Positions 52,176 to 61,056 of a DNA stretch of 64,000 nt are shown here, one piece after another. The notes under the pieces were generated by a model. It had not been told where the DNA came from. It searched no databases and was given only the letters and a program-made list of their open reading frames with translations. A program made the position numbers and the translations under genes. Position 1 is the first letter of the stretch; each line of letters starts with the position of its first letter. The DNA lies in contig JBGAPI010000027.1 in the NCBI GenBank assembly GCA_044221335.1, forward strand, positions 1 through 64,000. The letters are read 5' to 3'. Source of the DNA: JBGAPI01 sp044221335. Lineage in GTDB: Bacteria; Pseudomonadota; Gammaproteobacteria; Xanthomonadales; Ahniellaceae.

Positions 52176-54299
52176 TCAGCCGCCCGCGGGCTTCGGCGCG
52201 TCGTCCGGCTTCGCCGCGGCCGGAGTGGCCGCAGCCTCGTGCGCCTTGACCGCCGCCTCGAGCCCGTCGAGCAGCGCCGCGCCCTCCGGCACCTGCAGGC
52301 TGGAGCCGTCGAAGTCCGCACCGATCGGCTCGACCCGGCCGCCCAGGCATTTGCCGAGGAAGCCCTCGGTGATCGCGTTGAAGGCGATGTTGTTGGCCGG
52401 GCGGGCGAAGCCGTGGCCCTCGTCCGGGAACAGCACGTAGGTCACCGGGATGTTCTTCGCCTTCATCGCCGCGACGATCTGCTCGGACTCGGCCACGTTG
52501 ACGCGCGGATCGTTCTTGCCCTGCCCGATCAGCAGCGGCCGCTCGATCTTGTCCGCATAGGACAGCGGCGAGCGCTCCTTCAGCAGCGCCTTTCCGGCAT
52601 CGGTGTCGGGGTCGCCCATCCGGGTGTAGAACTGCTTCCGGAAGCTCGCCCAGTACGGCGGGATCGAGTTCAGCAGGGTCATCAGGTTGGACGGGCCGAC
52701 GATGTCCACGCCGCAGGCGAATTCCTTCGGCGTCATCGTGACGCCGGCGAGGGTCGCGTAGCCGCCGTAGCTGCCGCCCATGATCGCGACCTTGTCCTTC
52801 ACGGTGACGCCGGACTTGACCGCCCAGTCGACCGCGTCGAGCAGGTCGTCGTGCATCTTCTTGCCCCACTCGAGGTTGCCGGCGTTGAGGAACTTCTTGC
52901 CGAAGCCGGTCGAGGCGCGGAAGTTGACCGAGAGCACCGCGTAACCGCGGTTGGCGAGCCACTGATGGGTGCGATTGAGGCCGTAGGTGTCGCGACCCCA
53001 GGGACCGCCGTGCACCAGGAGCACCATCGGCACCGGCGCCGTCGGCTTGCCGTCGCCGTCCGGGTCGGCGGCCTTCGGCAGCGAAAGGTAGCTGACCAGC
53101 GTGAGGCCGTCGCGCGCCTTGATCTCCAGCGGATGCATGGTCACCAGCGGCGCGTCGGCCAGCTTCGGACGGGTGTCGATCCACTGGGTGGTGGCGCCGG
53201 TCGCTCGGTTGTACAGGTAGTACTTCGCCGAAGCGTTCGAGGCCGAGAACAGCACCACCCAGGAGCTGTCGTCGAGGGTGCGCGACTCGACGACGAATTC
53301 GCCGTCGCCGATCTTCTTCAGCGCGTCGAGGTCCTTCTGGATCGCCGGATCGAGCGCGACCCATTCGGTGCGCAGGTAGTTCACCGCGACCGCCTGCGGC
53401 ACGCCGGTCTTCGGATCGACGATCGCGCCGCCGACATCCGCCCGCGGGTCTTCCTTCAGGAGCCGGGTGTCGTGGCTTTCGGTGTCGAACGCGAACAGCC
53501 CGGAGGTATCGCGACCTCGGCTGTCCGTGTAGTACAGCGTCTTGCCGTCGGCGGACATGCCGGCGAACTGGGTCGTCAGCGCGTCTTCCTGCGGCACCAT
53601 CGCCCAGGACTTCCAGTTCGCGCCCTCGCGCTGGAACCACTCGTAGCCGCCGTCGGCGGTCGGCTTGGTGGCGAAGCGCAGCTTGAAGTCGTCGTCGGCC
53701 AGGAAGGCCTCGTAGCCGTCGTTCTCGACCAGTCGTTCGCTCTTGCCGGTGTCGAGGTCGTAGCGGACCACGTCGAAGAACTGCTTGTTGCGGTCGTTGA
53801 CCTGGAGCAGAACCGCCCCCGGCTGCCTGCTGGACAGGGACAGGACGTCGGCGCGCGCGCCGGCCGGCGTCAGTGCCCGGTCGCTGGCGTCTTCCAGGCC
53901 GACAACGTGCATCCGGAAGTTCTCGTCACCGCCCTCGTCCTGCGGGTAGATCAGGTGCTTGCCGTCGTAGGCGAAGCGGAATTCGCGGATCGGGCGCTTG
54001 CTGTCGTGGGTGACCGGTTTGGCCTCGCTCGGTCGGTCGATCGGCGCGACGAAGACGTTCATCACCCCGTCCAGCGGCGCGATGTAGCCCAGCCACTTGC
54101 CGTCCGGACTGATGCTGCCACCGGTGCGTTCGGGATTGCCGTAGAGGACCTGGCGCGCCACCAGGGCGACTGCTGCCGGCGGCGGCGGAGCCTTGGCGGC
54201 CTCGGCCGGCGGTGCGGCGGGCGGCGCATCGGAGCCGCAGGCCGCGAGCAGGACGGCGGCGGTGGATAGGGCGATCACGCGCGGTGAAGGCGAGGACAT
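52176..54299 (-). CDS. S9-family prolyl oligopeptidase lipoprotein
   Basis: 707 aa. A lipoprotein signal (STAAVLLAAC, Cys about residue 21), a Pro/Ala linker, a beta-propeller-like region (about 55-420) and a C-terminal alpha/beta hydrolase domain. The catalytic triad is visible: Ser in GGSYGG, Asp in GKNDPRVN and His in DEGHGFARP. The C-terminus continues about 60 residues past the domain in an Ala/Pro-rich tail. GGGAG is at good spacing. It lies between a sensor kinase and its presumed response regulator, so it may be co-expressed with them. Confidence 0.93.
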   Translation of the reverse strand: MSSPSPRVIALSTAAVLLAACGSDAPPAAPPAEAAKAPPPPAAVALVARQVLYGNPERTGGSISPDGKWLGYIAPLDGVMNVFVAPIDRPSEAKPVTHDSKRPIREFRFAYDGKHLIYPQDEGGDENFRMHVVGLEDASDRALTPAGARADVLSLSSRQPGAVLLQVNDRNKQFFDVVRYDLDTGKSERLVENDGYEAFLADDDFKLRFATKPTADGGYEWFQREGANWKSWAMVPQEDALTTQFAGMSADGKTLYYTDSRGRDTSGLFAFDTESHDTRLLKEDPRADVGGAIVDPKTGVPQAVAVNYLRTEWVALDPAIQKDLDALKKIGDGEFVVESRTLDDSSWVVLFSASNASAKYYLYNRATGATTQWIDTRPKLADAPLVTMHPLEIKARDGLTLVSYLSLPKAADPDGDGKPTAPVPMVLLVHGGPWGRDTYGLNRTHQWLANRGYAVLSVNFRASTGFGKKFLNAGNLEWGKKMHDDLLDAVDWAVKSGVTVKDKVAIMGGSYGGYATLAGVTMTPKEFACGVDIVGPSNLMTLLNSIPPYWASFRKQFYTRMGDPDTDAGKALLKERSPLSYADKIERPLLIGQGKNDPRVNVAESEQIVAAMKAKNIPVTYVLFPDEGHGFARPANNIAFNAITEGFLGKCLGGRVEPIGADFDGSSLQVPEGAALLDGLEAAVKAHEAAATPAAAKPDDAPKPAGG

Positions 54300-54422
54300 G
54301 GCGATACTCCCGGACGGTGGGCCGCCGAGTGTATCGAAGGTGCATTTCCGCGGCAGTGCCGGAGGGCATCGTCGCCCGGCGACGCTTCGCCAGGGCCGGC
54401 TTCTACCGCGCCCCGTTCCGGT

Positions 54423-55634
54423 TCAGCGCACCACGCGCAGCCGGCGCGGGGACTCGGTCGAGGTGCTTTCGCTGGCCGGCTCCGGCGGTGCCCGCCAGGG
54501 CAGGCGAAGAACCAGCTCGGTGCCCTGCCCGGGTTCGCTCCGGATCGCGAACTCGCCACCGAGCTCGGCCACCCGCTCGCGCATGCCGGCGAGGCCGCTG
54601 CCACCGCCCCGCCCGTCCGCGGCGCCGCCGAGTCCGTCGTCGCGGATGGTGAGGACGACGCGGGCGTCGTCGCGGTCCAGGTCGGCACGACAGCGCCGTG
54701 CCTGGGCATGGCGGATCACGTTGGTCGTGGCCTCGCGCAGTGCCAGCGCCAGGACCGTCTCCAGTTCCGGATGCAGCGCATCGTCGGTGGCGCGATAGTC
54801 GAAGTCGACCTGCACGGCCGCCAGCGCCAGCCGCGCGTTGGCAAGCTCGGCGCGGATGCCGAGCGCGCGCATGCCGGCAACGGCGCGGCGCACCTGGCCC
54901 AGCGCCTCGCGCGCGACCCGCGCGACGTCGCCCATCTCGCGCACGGAGGCCTCGTCGTCGCGGCCGGCGAGCTTCACCGCCAGCTCCGCCTTCAACGCGA
55001 CGACCGACAGCGTGTGGCCGAGCAGGTCGTGCAGGTCGCGGCCGATGCGCTCGCGCTCCGCCACCCGCGCCAGCCGCTGCACTTCGTCCTGCGACAGCCG
55101 CAGCGCCTCGTTCTGCCGCGCGCGCGCCAGCCAGGCGCGATTGCAGATCGACGCGAACATCGTCGTGACGAGATTCAGGCCGATGAAGAACTGGGTGTCG
55201 GGGCCGGGATCGATCGAGAACATCGCGCCGGCGAACGCACCCTGGGTCAGGGCGACGATCAGCAGCATCTGCCGCAATGGCAGGAAGGCCGACAGCACGT
55301 TGGAATAGATCAGGTAGGAGTTCGAGAAAAAATTCGCCGGCAGCAGCGCGACACCGAGCGCGGCCATCGTCAGCAGCAGGAAGATCCGGCGGGCACCCCG
55401 ATACCAGTAGAACGCGAAGTACACCGGCAGGAACACGACCAGCGACAGCAGGGTCAACCACGGATCGGCGCCGAGGTTCTTCGGGACGAGGAAGGGAATG
55501 ACCAGGAAGCTCACGTACAAAAGCGACATCCACGGCATCGCCCCGCACTCGACCACCGGCGGGAGCAGGAACGCGTTGAGCCGGCGCCAGACGGACTGCA
55601 GCCGGTCGCGGAGGCGGAGGAATGCGAAGCTCAT
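54423..55634 (-). CDS. Sensor histidine kinase, HisKA_3 type (DesK-like)
   Basis: 403 aa from MSFAFLRLRDRLQ; ATGs at 55643 and 55700 are alternatives and none has a good ribosome-binding site. Five or six membrane helices (about 35-165) form the sensor with no extracytoplasmic domain. The phospho-acceptor His is in ERERIGRDLHDLLGHTLS, with N box LREATTNVIRHAQA and ATP-binding glycines IRDDGLGG and GSGLAGMRERV. It probably phosphorylates the NarL-type regulator two genes downstream. A TGACA-N2-TGTCA palindrome lies 61 bases upstream. Confidence 0.88.
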   Translation of the reverse strand: MSFAFLRLRDRLQSVWRRLNAFLLPPVVECGAMPWMSLLYVSFLVIPFLVPKNLGADPWLTLLSLVVFLPVYFAFYWYRGARRIFLLLTMAALGVALLPANFFSNSYLIYSNVLSAFLPLRQMLLIVALTQGAFAGAMFSIDPGPDTQFFIGLNLVTTMFASICNRAWLARARQNEALRLSQDEVQRLARVAERERIGRDLHDLLGHTLSVVALKAELAVKLAGRDDEASVREMGDVARVAREALGQVRRAVAGMRALGIRAELANARLALAAVQVDFDYRATDDALHPELETVLALALREATTNVIRHAQARRCRADLDRDDARVVLTIRDDGLGGAADGRGGGSGLAGMRERVAELGGEFAIRSEPGQGTELVLRLPWRAPPEPASESTSTESPRRLRVVR

Positions 55635-55694
55635 GGGATGCATGCTAGCGCCGGCCCAAGCGGCAGGACGCGGACAATGCTGATCGGATGAAGG

Positions 55695-55706
55695 TGACAA
55701 CTGTCA
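55695..55706. promoter_or_regulatory. TGACA-N2-TGTCA palindrome between divergent kinase genes
   Basis: TGACAACTGTCA, between the HisKA_3 kinase (minus) and the hybrid kinase (plus). The half-site and spacing match the palindrome at 47106-47123. It is a candidate binding site for the NarL-type regulator. Confidence 0.5.
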
Positions 55707-55826
55707 TGCGGGCCGGGTCCCCGGAGTCTCCGCATCGTCGCGGCGCATCCGGCGATGCGCGCGCCGCGCGTCGCGCCGGCGTCCGGCCTGCGGCTGGAAG
55801 GTCGTCCGGCCCGGTGCTAGGCTGCC

Positions 55827-57650
55827 GTGAGTGTTCAGCAGCTTGCCGAGCGTCGCATGGCGGATGAACGTGGCCATGGCGAGCTCCCTCCCCCGCAAGC
55901 GGACGATGCCGCGACCGCGCGCATCGTGATGCGGGAGTGCATCAGCCGGATCGCGCAGGCGAACATCCGGGGACTGTGGCTCAGCGTCGCGCTGGTGCCT
56001 CTGGCGGCCTGGCGCATCTCCATGCACGCCCCCATTCGGCAGGTTGCCCTGTGGAGCGCCCTGATGGCAATGGTCGTGGCGGCGCGAGCGACCGTGGGAC
56101 TGCTGTGGTCGCGGCGCGCCGAAGCGGCCCCGACCCTGGAGCAGTGGCGGACGGCGCATGCGCTGCTCGCGATCGCGGTCGGTCTGGGATGGGCCGCGTT
56201 GTCGTCGCCTCTGATCGAGATTCCCTCCGACGCCCGCCTCCTCGTCTTCGTGCTGCAGATGGCCATCGTCTGCGTGGGGCTGCTGTCGTTTCATGCCGAC
56301 CACCTCGTCGTCTGGTCGCTCGCCGCACCGATCCTCGTCGCGATGGAATGGACCGCGCTCAGCGGACGCGTCCCGCTCGGCATGGAGGCCGCCATCATGG
56401 TTCCGCTGTTCGGGGGAATCATGCTGTCCGGCGCGTCGACGGTCAGCCGCCAGCACCGGGCCGTCATCCGGTCGCGACTCGAGGCGATTCGGCTGAGCGA
56501 GGAGGCGCGATTCGCCAACCAGGCGAAATCCCGCTTCCTCGCCAACATGAGCCATGAGATCCGCACGCCGATCAACGGCATGCTGGGCATGTCCGAGCTT
56601 CTGGCCGATGCGAATCTTCCGGCTCCGCATGGCCGGCGGGCGGAAGCACTGGTCGGCGCGGGACGCGCCCTTCTCGGAGTGGTCAACGACGTACTCGACA
56701 TCGCGTCGGTGGAGTCCGGCCGCTACCGCGTCACGCCGGAGCCGACCCAGCTGCGGGCCCTGGTGAGGACGATTCTCGAACCCCACCGCGAGCTGGCGCA
56801 GCGCAAGGGGCTGCAGGTGCTCTGCGCCGTCGACCCGCGACTGCCGGACTGGATCGAGATCGACGGCCAGCGGCTGGGGCAGATCTTCGGGAATCTCGTG
56901 GGCAACGCCGTGAAGTTCAGCGAGCATGGCACGGTCCGGATCGAATGGTCCGAGCGGGACGGCGCGCTGCACTGCTCCGTCAGCGACGAAGGACCGGGGA
57001 TGACCCCGGAGCAGCTTGCGCGGGTCTTCGAGCCGTTCGTCCAGGTGGAGAATTCGTCGTCGCGCGTGCATCGCGGCACCGGCCTCGGCCTCGCGATCGC
57101 CCGCGAATTCGCGCGCCTGCTCGGCGGCGAAGTCCGGGGCGCGAGCACTCACGGGGTCGGCAGCACGTTCGAGCTCCGGGTGCGACTCGTTCCGGTCAAC
57201 GGCCCGGCGCGCTCCGCGTCGTCGGCCGTGGGCCGCCTCGAGGGACGCGTGCTGCTGATCGAGGACAATCCACTCAATCGGGAAGTCGGCGTCGGCCTGC
57301 TCGAGAGTCTCGGACTGGAGGCCGACGCGGTGTCGTCCGGGGAAGAGGCCCTGCTCCGCTTCGACCGGGCGAAGCACGACCTGGTGCTCGTCGATTGCGA
57401 AATGCCGGTCATGGATGGGTTCGAGACCACCCGCCGGCTGCGGGCACAGCTGGCGGGCGTCCCCTTTCCCATCGTGGCGCTGACGGCGCTGGCGCTCCCT
57501 GAAGACAAGAAGCGCTGCCTGGAAGCGGGAATGGACGGCTACGTGCCCAAGCCCGTGCTTCGCGAAGTACTCGCCAGCGAACTCGCTGCGTGGCTGCCCG
57601 CCGAACCGGTGAAATCCGGGACCGCCAGCGCGCAGGACGCCCCTACTTGA
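55827..57650 (+). CDS. Hybrid sensor histidine kinase with receiver domain
   Basis: 607 aa from a GTG (an ATG at 55857 is the alternative). About six membrane helices (35-210), then HisKA with ANMSHEIRTPINGMLGMSE, HATPase with NLVGNAVKFSEHG, DEGPGM and GTGLGLAI, and a C-terminal receiver with Asp in LVLVDCEMPVMDG and Lys in YVPKPV. No separate sensor, PAS or Hpt domain is seen, so an external phosphotransfer protein would be needed. It is divergent from the DesK-like kinase and converges with the dienelactone-hydrolase gene, overlapping it by eight bases. Confidence 0.9.
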   Translation: MSVQQLAERRMADERGHGELPPPQADDAATARIVMRECISRIAQANIRGLWLSVALVPLAAWRISMHAPIRQVALWSALMAMVVAARATVGLLWSRRAEAAPTLEQWRTAHALLAIAVGLGWAALSSPLIEIPSDARLLVFVLQMAIVCVGLLSFHADHLVVWSLAAPILVAMEWTALSGRVPLGMEAAIMVPLFGGIMLSGASTVSRQHRAVIRSRLEAIRLSEEARFANQAKSRFLANMSHEIRTPINGMLGMSELLADANLPAPHGRRAEALVGAGRALLGVVNDVLDIASVESGRYRVTPEPTQLRALVRTILEPHRELAQRKGLQVLCAVDPRLPDWIEIDGQRLGQIFGNLVGNAVKFSEHGTVRIEWSERDGALHCSVSDEGPGMTPEQLARVFEPFVQVENSSSRVHRGTGLGLAIAREFARLLGGEVRGASTHGVGSTFELRVRLVPVNGPARSASSAVGRLEGRVLLIEDNPLNREVGVGLLESLGLEADAVSSGEEALLRFDRAKHDLVLVDCEMPVMDGFETTRRLRAQLAGVPFPIVALTALALPEDKKRCLEAGMDGYVPKPVLREVLASELAAWLPAEPVKSGTASAQDAPT

Positions 57651-58431
57651 AGGCGTCTGCGAAGAAGTTGCGCATCATCGTGAAGCCGCGCTTCGCCGAA
57701 CGTTCGTTGTAGACGCAGCCCGGCGGCGACTGCTGGTCAGGCTCCGCGAAGCAGTGCACGGTGCCGCTGAAGTTGACGAACTGCCAGTCGACCTTGGCGT
57801 CGGTCATCTCCTTCTGGAAGGCAGCGATCTGCTCGGCCGGCACGTAGCTGTCGTCGGCACCGTTCATCGACAGCACCTTCGCCTTGATGTTCTTCGCCTG
57901 GCTCGGGTCGTCGGTCGCGAGGTTGCCGTGGAAGGTCGCCACCGCGGCGATGTCGGCTCCGCTGCGGGCGAGATCCAGCACCGCGGCGCCTCCGAAGCAG
58001 AAGCCGACCGCGGCGATATGCTTGCCGTCGATCGGCGCGTTGCCGATCTCGCCACGCAGCGCGGCGAGCGCGGCGTTGACGCGCTCGGACAGCACCTTGC
58101 GGTCCTTGTAGATCGCGCCGATCGTCTTGCCGGCTTCGTCCGCATTCTTCGGACGCACGTCCTTGCCGAACAGGTCGGCGACCAGGATCACGTAGTCGCT
58201 TCCGGCGATGGTCTTGGCCTTGGCGACCGCCGCATCGTTGGCGCCGTACCAGTTCGGCGCCAGCAGGACGCCGGGCCGCGGGGTCTTCACCGCGTCGTCG
58301 TAGACCAGCACCGAGCGGTACTCCGAGGTGCCGACCTTGTAGCTGACCGCACGTTCCACCATCGCCGCCTGCGCACCGCCGGCGCCGGCCAGGGCGAGCA
58401 CCACTCCGATCATCCACTGCATCCGCTTCAT
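57643..58431 (-). CDS. Secreted dienelactone-hydrolase family protein
   Basis: 262 aa with a signal peptide (about 1-22, ending AQAAM) and GGGAG seven bases before the ATG. The alpha/beta hydrolase triad fits the family: Cys nucleophile in GFCFGG, Asp in NGADDSYVP and His in GTVHCFAEP. The substrate is unknown. Dienelactone hydrolases are usually cytoplasmic, so export suggests a different ester substrate, although secreted relatives are common in this order. The last codons overlap the hybrid-kinase gene. Confidence 0.88.
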   Translation of the reverse strand: MKRMQWMIGVVLALAGAGGAQAAMVERAVSYKVGTSEYRSVLVYDDAVKTPRPGVLLAPNWYGANDAAVAKAKTIAGSDYVILVADLFGKDVRPKNADEAGKTIGAIYKDRKVLSERVNAALAALRGEIGNAPIDGKHIAAVGFCFGGAAVLDLARSGADIAAVATFHGNLATDDPSQAKNIKAKVLSMNGADDSYVPAEQIAAFQKEMTDAKVDWQFVNFSGTVHCFAEPDQQSPPGCVYNERSAKRGFTMMRNFFADAFK

Positions 58432-58612
58432 CGCACTGCTCCCTTGCGTTGGATTGTGGGCTTCGAACCCGGGCCGGGCCGCGTGGCCGACGGCGATTCA
58501 AGCCGGCGTCATGTAGCGGCCGGCGTAATACGCTATGTTGGCGAAAGCGCGGGCCGCATCCAAGGGCCACGCGGACTCGTAGCGAACCCATTCCTGTCGA
58601 AGCGGACAATTC

Positions 58613-59083
58613 ATGAAACTGAACCAGCTCGTGCTCGCCTCCAGTCTCGCCCTGATCGCCAGTGCGACCACCGTGTTTGCCGCCGAGGGTGGCAAGCGCG
58701 ACCAGATCGACGCGGCGATCTCCTATCGGCAGTCGGTCTATCACGTGATCATCTGGAACTACGCACAGATGGGCGCGATGGTGAAGGGCAAGACCCCTTA
58801 CGACGCCGCGGACTACGCCAAGCGCGCCGAGCGCGTCGCCGCGCTGTCGACCCAGCTCGAGGAAGGCTTCATCCCGAACAGTGCGGGACGCGACAGCACC
58901 GAAGCCAAGGCCGAGATCTGGAGCAACTGGGACGACTTCAAGGCCAAGCTCGGCGACTTCGAGCGCGAGTCCAAGGCGCTCGCCGAGGTCGCGAAGACCG
59001 GCAAGCTCGACGACGTGAAGGCCCAGCACGCCAAGGTCGGCGGGACCTGCAAGGCCTGCCATGACAAGTACAAGGCGGACTGA
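58613..59083 (+). CDS. Cytochrome c' (c-556 family)
   Basis: 156 aa with a signal peptide (about 1-23). A four-helix-bundle cytochrome c' with the haem-binding CKACH motif near the C-terminus (about residues 147-151) and the distal region in the first helix (DQIDAAISYRQSVYHVI). It is a periplasmic haem protein that can bind NO or act as an electron carrier. The stop codon is in the stem of a hairpin (59080-59104). Confidence 0.92.
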   Translation: MKLNQLVLASSLALIASATTVFAAEGGKRDQIDAAISYRQSVYHVIIWNYAQMGAMVKGKTPYDAADYAKRAERVAALSTQLEEGFIPNSAGRDSTEAKAEIWSNWDDFKAKLGDFERESKALAEVAKTGKLDDVKAQHAKVGGTCKACHDKYKAD

Positions 59084-59104
59084 TTTCCGCTGCGCGGAAA
59101 TCAG
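59080..59104 (+). other. Hairpin containing the cytochrome c' stop codon
   Basis: Stem CTGATTTCCGC/GCGGAAATCAG with a three-base loop. There is no T-run. It may stabilise or process the mRNA end. Confidence 0.5.
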
Positions 59105-59226
59105 CAGCGAGTCTGCGGCGGTGATGGAACAGCCGAGGCAAGATTCCTGCTGTGCATCCCGGGCGAAAATCTCGATCTAGCCAGCTTCAATCCATTCATG
59201 CGCTCTTGTCACGCGGAGCGTGACTT

Positions 59227-59261
59227 GGGGAATTTGCGCGGCGCAGCCGCGCAAATTCCCC
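59227..59261. other. Perfect 16-bp hairpin between cytochrome c' and CDF genes
   Basis: GGGGAATTTGCGCGGC, loop GCA, then the exact complement. No T-run follows on either strand. It lies in the gap between convergent genes, so it could act as a bidirectional stop or protect both mRNA ends. Confidence 0.6.
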
Positions 59262-59277
59262 GACGGAGCGCGACAAC

Positions 59278-60186
59278 TCAGTCCTCGCAATCCGGCTCGA
59301 AGAAGCACCACTTGATGTCCGGAAAACGGGACTTCAGCTCGGCTTCGACCCGATTGATCTCGTCGACCAGGCCGCGGGTGGCGAGATCGCGGCTCATCTC
59401 GGCCTTGATCGCGACCATCACGTCCGGCCCCAGCTGCAACGTGATCAGGTTCAGCACCCGCGCGATCTCCGGGCGGCCGTCGAGGAAGTCGTAGATCGCC
59501 TTCTTCATCTGCGGCTCGACGCTCTGGCCGATCAGCAGCGCGTGCACCTCGACCGAGATGAAGATCGCCACGACCACCAGCAGGACGCCGATCACGATCG
59601 AGCCGACGGCGTCGAACAGCGGGTTGCCGGTGACCAGCGTGAGCACCACCGCGAGCAGCGCGAAGGCGAGGCCCAGCAGCGCGGCGAGGTCCTCGCCGAA
59701 GATCACGATCAGCTCGCTCTGGCGGCTGTCCCGGAACCAGCGCCACAGCGAGGCATTGCCGCGCGCCGCCTTGACCTCGCGCAGGCAGCCCCACATCGAG
59801 ATCGACTCCATCACCAGGCCGAAGGCGAGCACGCCGATCGCGAGCCAGGGCCACTTCAGCGGCTCCGGCTCGTGCAGCTTGTGCCACCCCTCGTAGATCG
59901 AAAAGATGCCGCCGACCGAAAACAGCAGCAGCGCCACCAGGAACGACCAGAAGTAGATCTCGGCGCCGTAGCCGAGCGGGAAGTCCGGCGATGGCGGTCG
60001 CTTGGCCCGCTTCATGCCGACCAGCAGCAGCGCCTGGTTGCCGCAGTCCGCCAGCGAATGCACGGCTTCGGCGACCATCGAGCCCGACCCGGTCAGGAAG
60101 GCCGCGAACGCTTTTGACACGAAAATCGCGAAATTTGCACCCAACGCAAAGAAAATTGCGCGTAACGAGTCACCCTTGGCCGCCAT
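59278..60186 (-). CDS. Cation diffusion facilitator family transporter
   Basis: 302 aa. Five or six membrane helices with the cation site motif in helix 2 (SMVAEAVHSLADCGNQ) and the helix-5 region (LFDAVGSIVIGVLLV), followed by a C-terminal cytoplasmic domain (about 215-302). The family exports Zn2+ or other divalent metals in exchange for H+. The SLADCGNQ sequence, rather than HxxxD, leaves the metal open. The end is cysteine-containing and acidic (FFEPDCED). Confidence 0.9.
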   Translation of the reverse strand: MAAKGDSLRAIFFALGANFAIFVSKAFAAFLTGSGSMVAEAVHSLADCGNQALLLVGMKRAKRPPSPDFPLGYGAEIYFWSFLVALLLFSVGGIFSIYEGWHKLHEPEPLKWPWLAIGVLAFGLVMESISMWGCLREVKAARGNASLWRWFRDSRQSELIVIFGEDLAALLGLAFALLAVVLTLVTGNPLFDAVGSIVIGVLLVVVAIFISVEVHALLIGQSVEPQMKKAIYDFLDGRPEIARVLNLITLQLGPDVMVAIKAEMSRDLATRGLVDEINRVEAELKSRFPDIKWCFFEPDCED

Positions 60187-60294
60187 GTCCGATCCCCGTC
60201 CTGATTCGCGAAACAGCGCAGTCTAACATTTTGTTCACGTCAACTTGACCGCAAGACATATTGCAGGCAGGCTCGGCCGCTGAAGAGGTGAACC

Positions 60295-61056
60295 ATGGCT
60301 GCCAAAAAAGCGAAAACCGCGCCGAAGAAGCCAGCGAAGCCCGTGAAACCGGTGAAGAAGATCTCACCGAAGGGCGCCAAGGCACCAGCAGCCAAGACAA
60401 AACCCGACAGGAAGCCTCCCCCGAAAGCTGTGAAACCAAGCCCGGCGAAAAAGCCGGCGCCGGTCACCGCGAAGCCGACGAAACCGGTCACGCTGGCGAA
60501 ACCGTCCAAACCGGTAGCGGCCCCCATGCCCGTCGCGGCCAAGCCGGCCGCGAAGCCGGTTGCCGCACCCGCCAAGCCGGCGCCGGCCCCGGCGAAGCCC
60601 GCTGCCTCCGAGAAACCGGCGCCGGTCCAGACCTCCCGCCCGGCCCCCCGAGTCAGCGCCAACACGCTGGCCACCAAGGTCACTCCCGTCCTGCTGGTCG
60701 AACTGATCGAGCCGGTACTGGCATTCTGGGCCCGGATCGGATTCCGCGCGACCGTGGAGGTTCCGGGAGCGTCCGGGCTCGATTTCGTGATTCTGTCGAA
60801 TGGCATCACCGAGATCATGTACCAGACCTGGTCCGCGTTGCGAGCCGACCTGCCCGACATGGCAGCACGGCAGGCGCAGCCGGACAAGACCTATCTGTTC
60901 CTCGAGGTCACCGACCTCGACGCCGTGATCAAGGCGATGGAGTCGCGCTACTCGGTGTTCATGCAGCGCCGGGAGACCTTCTACGGCTCGATGGAGATCG
61001 GCTACCGCGAGCCCGCGGGTCACTACGTCACCTTCGCGCAGTTCAAGGACCGGTAG
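60295..61056 (+). CDS. VOC (glyoxalase-like) domain protein with a histone-H1-like Lys/Pro/Ala tail
   Basis: 253 aa. Residues 1 to about 115 are low complexity: repeated KPAKPVKP, PAPAKPAAS and similar units rich in Lys, Pro and Ala, like histone H1 or AlgP tails. Residues about 125-253 form a compact VOC fold (TKVTPVLLVELIEPVLAFWARIGF at its start and GSMEIGYREPAGHYVTFAQFKD at its end). Possible metal-site acids and histidines are present but no clear enzyme signature, so it may be a binding protein. AGAGGTG precedes the ATG. The TAG stop lies in a palindrome with a GTAG head. Confidence 0.8.
   Translation: MAAKKAKTAPKKPAKPVKPVKKISPKGAKAPAAKTKPDRKPPPKAVKPSPAKKPAPVTAKPTKPVTLAKPSKPVAAPMPVAAKPAAKPVAAPAKPAPAPAKPAASEKPAPVQTSRPAPRVSANTLATKVTPVLLVELIEPVLAFWARIGFRATVEVPGASGLDFVILSNGITEIMYQTWSALRADLPDMAARQAQPDKTYLFLEVTDLDAVIKAMESRYSVFMQRRETFYGSMEIGYREPAGHYVTFAQFKDR

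Noticed and set aside
60295..61056. The Lys/Pro/Ala-rich protein as an AlgP or histone-H1 homologue
   Set aside because: The second half is a folded VOC domain, which AlgP and H1-like proteins lack.
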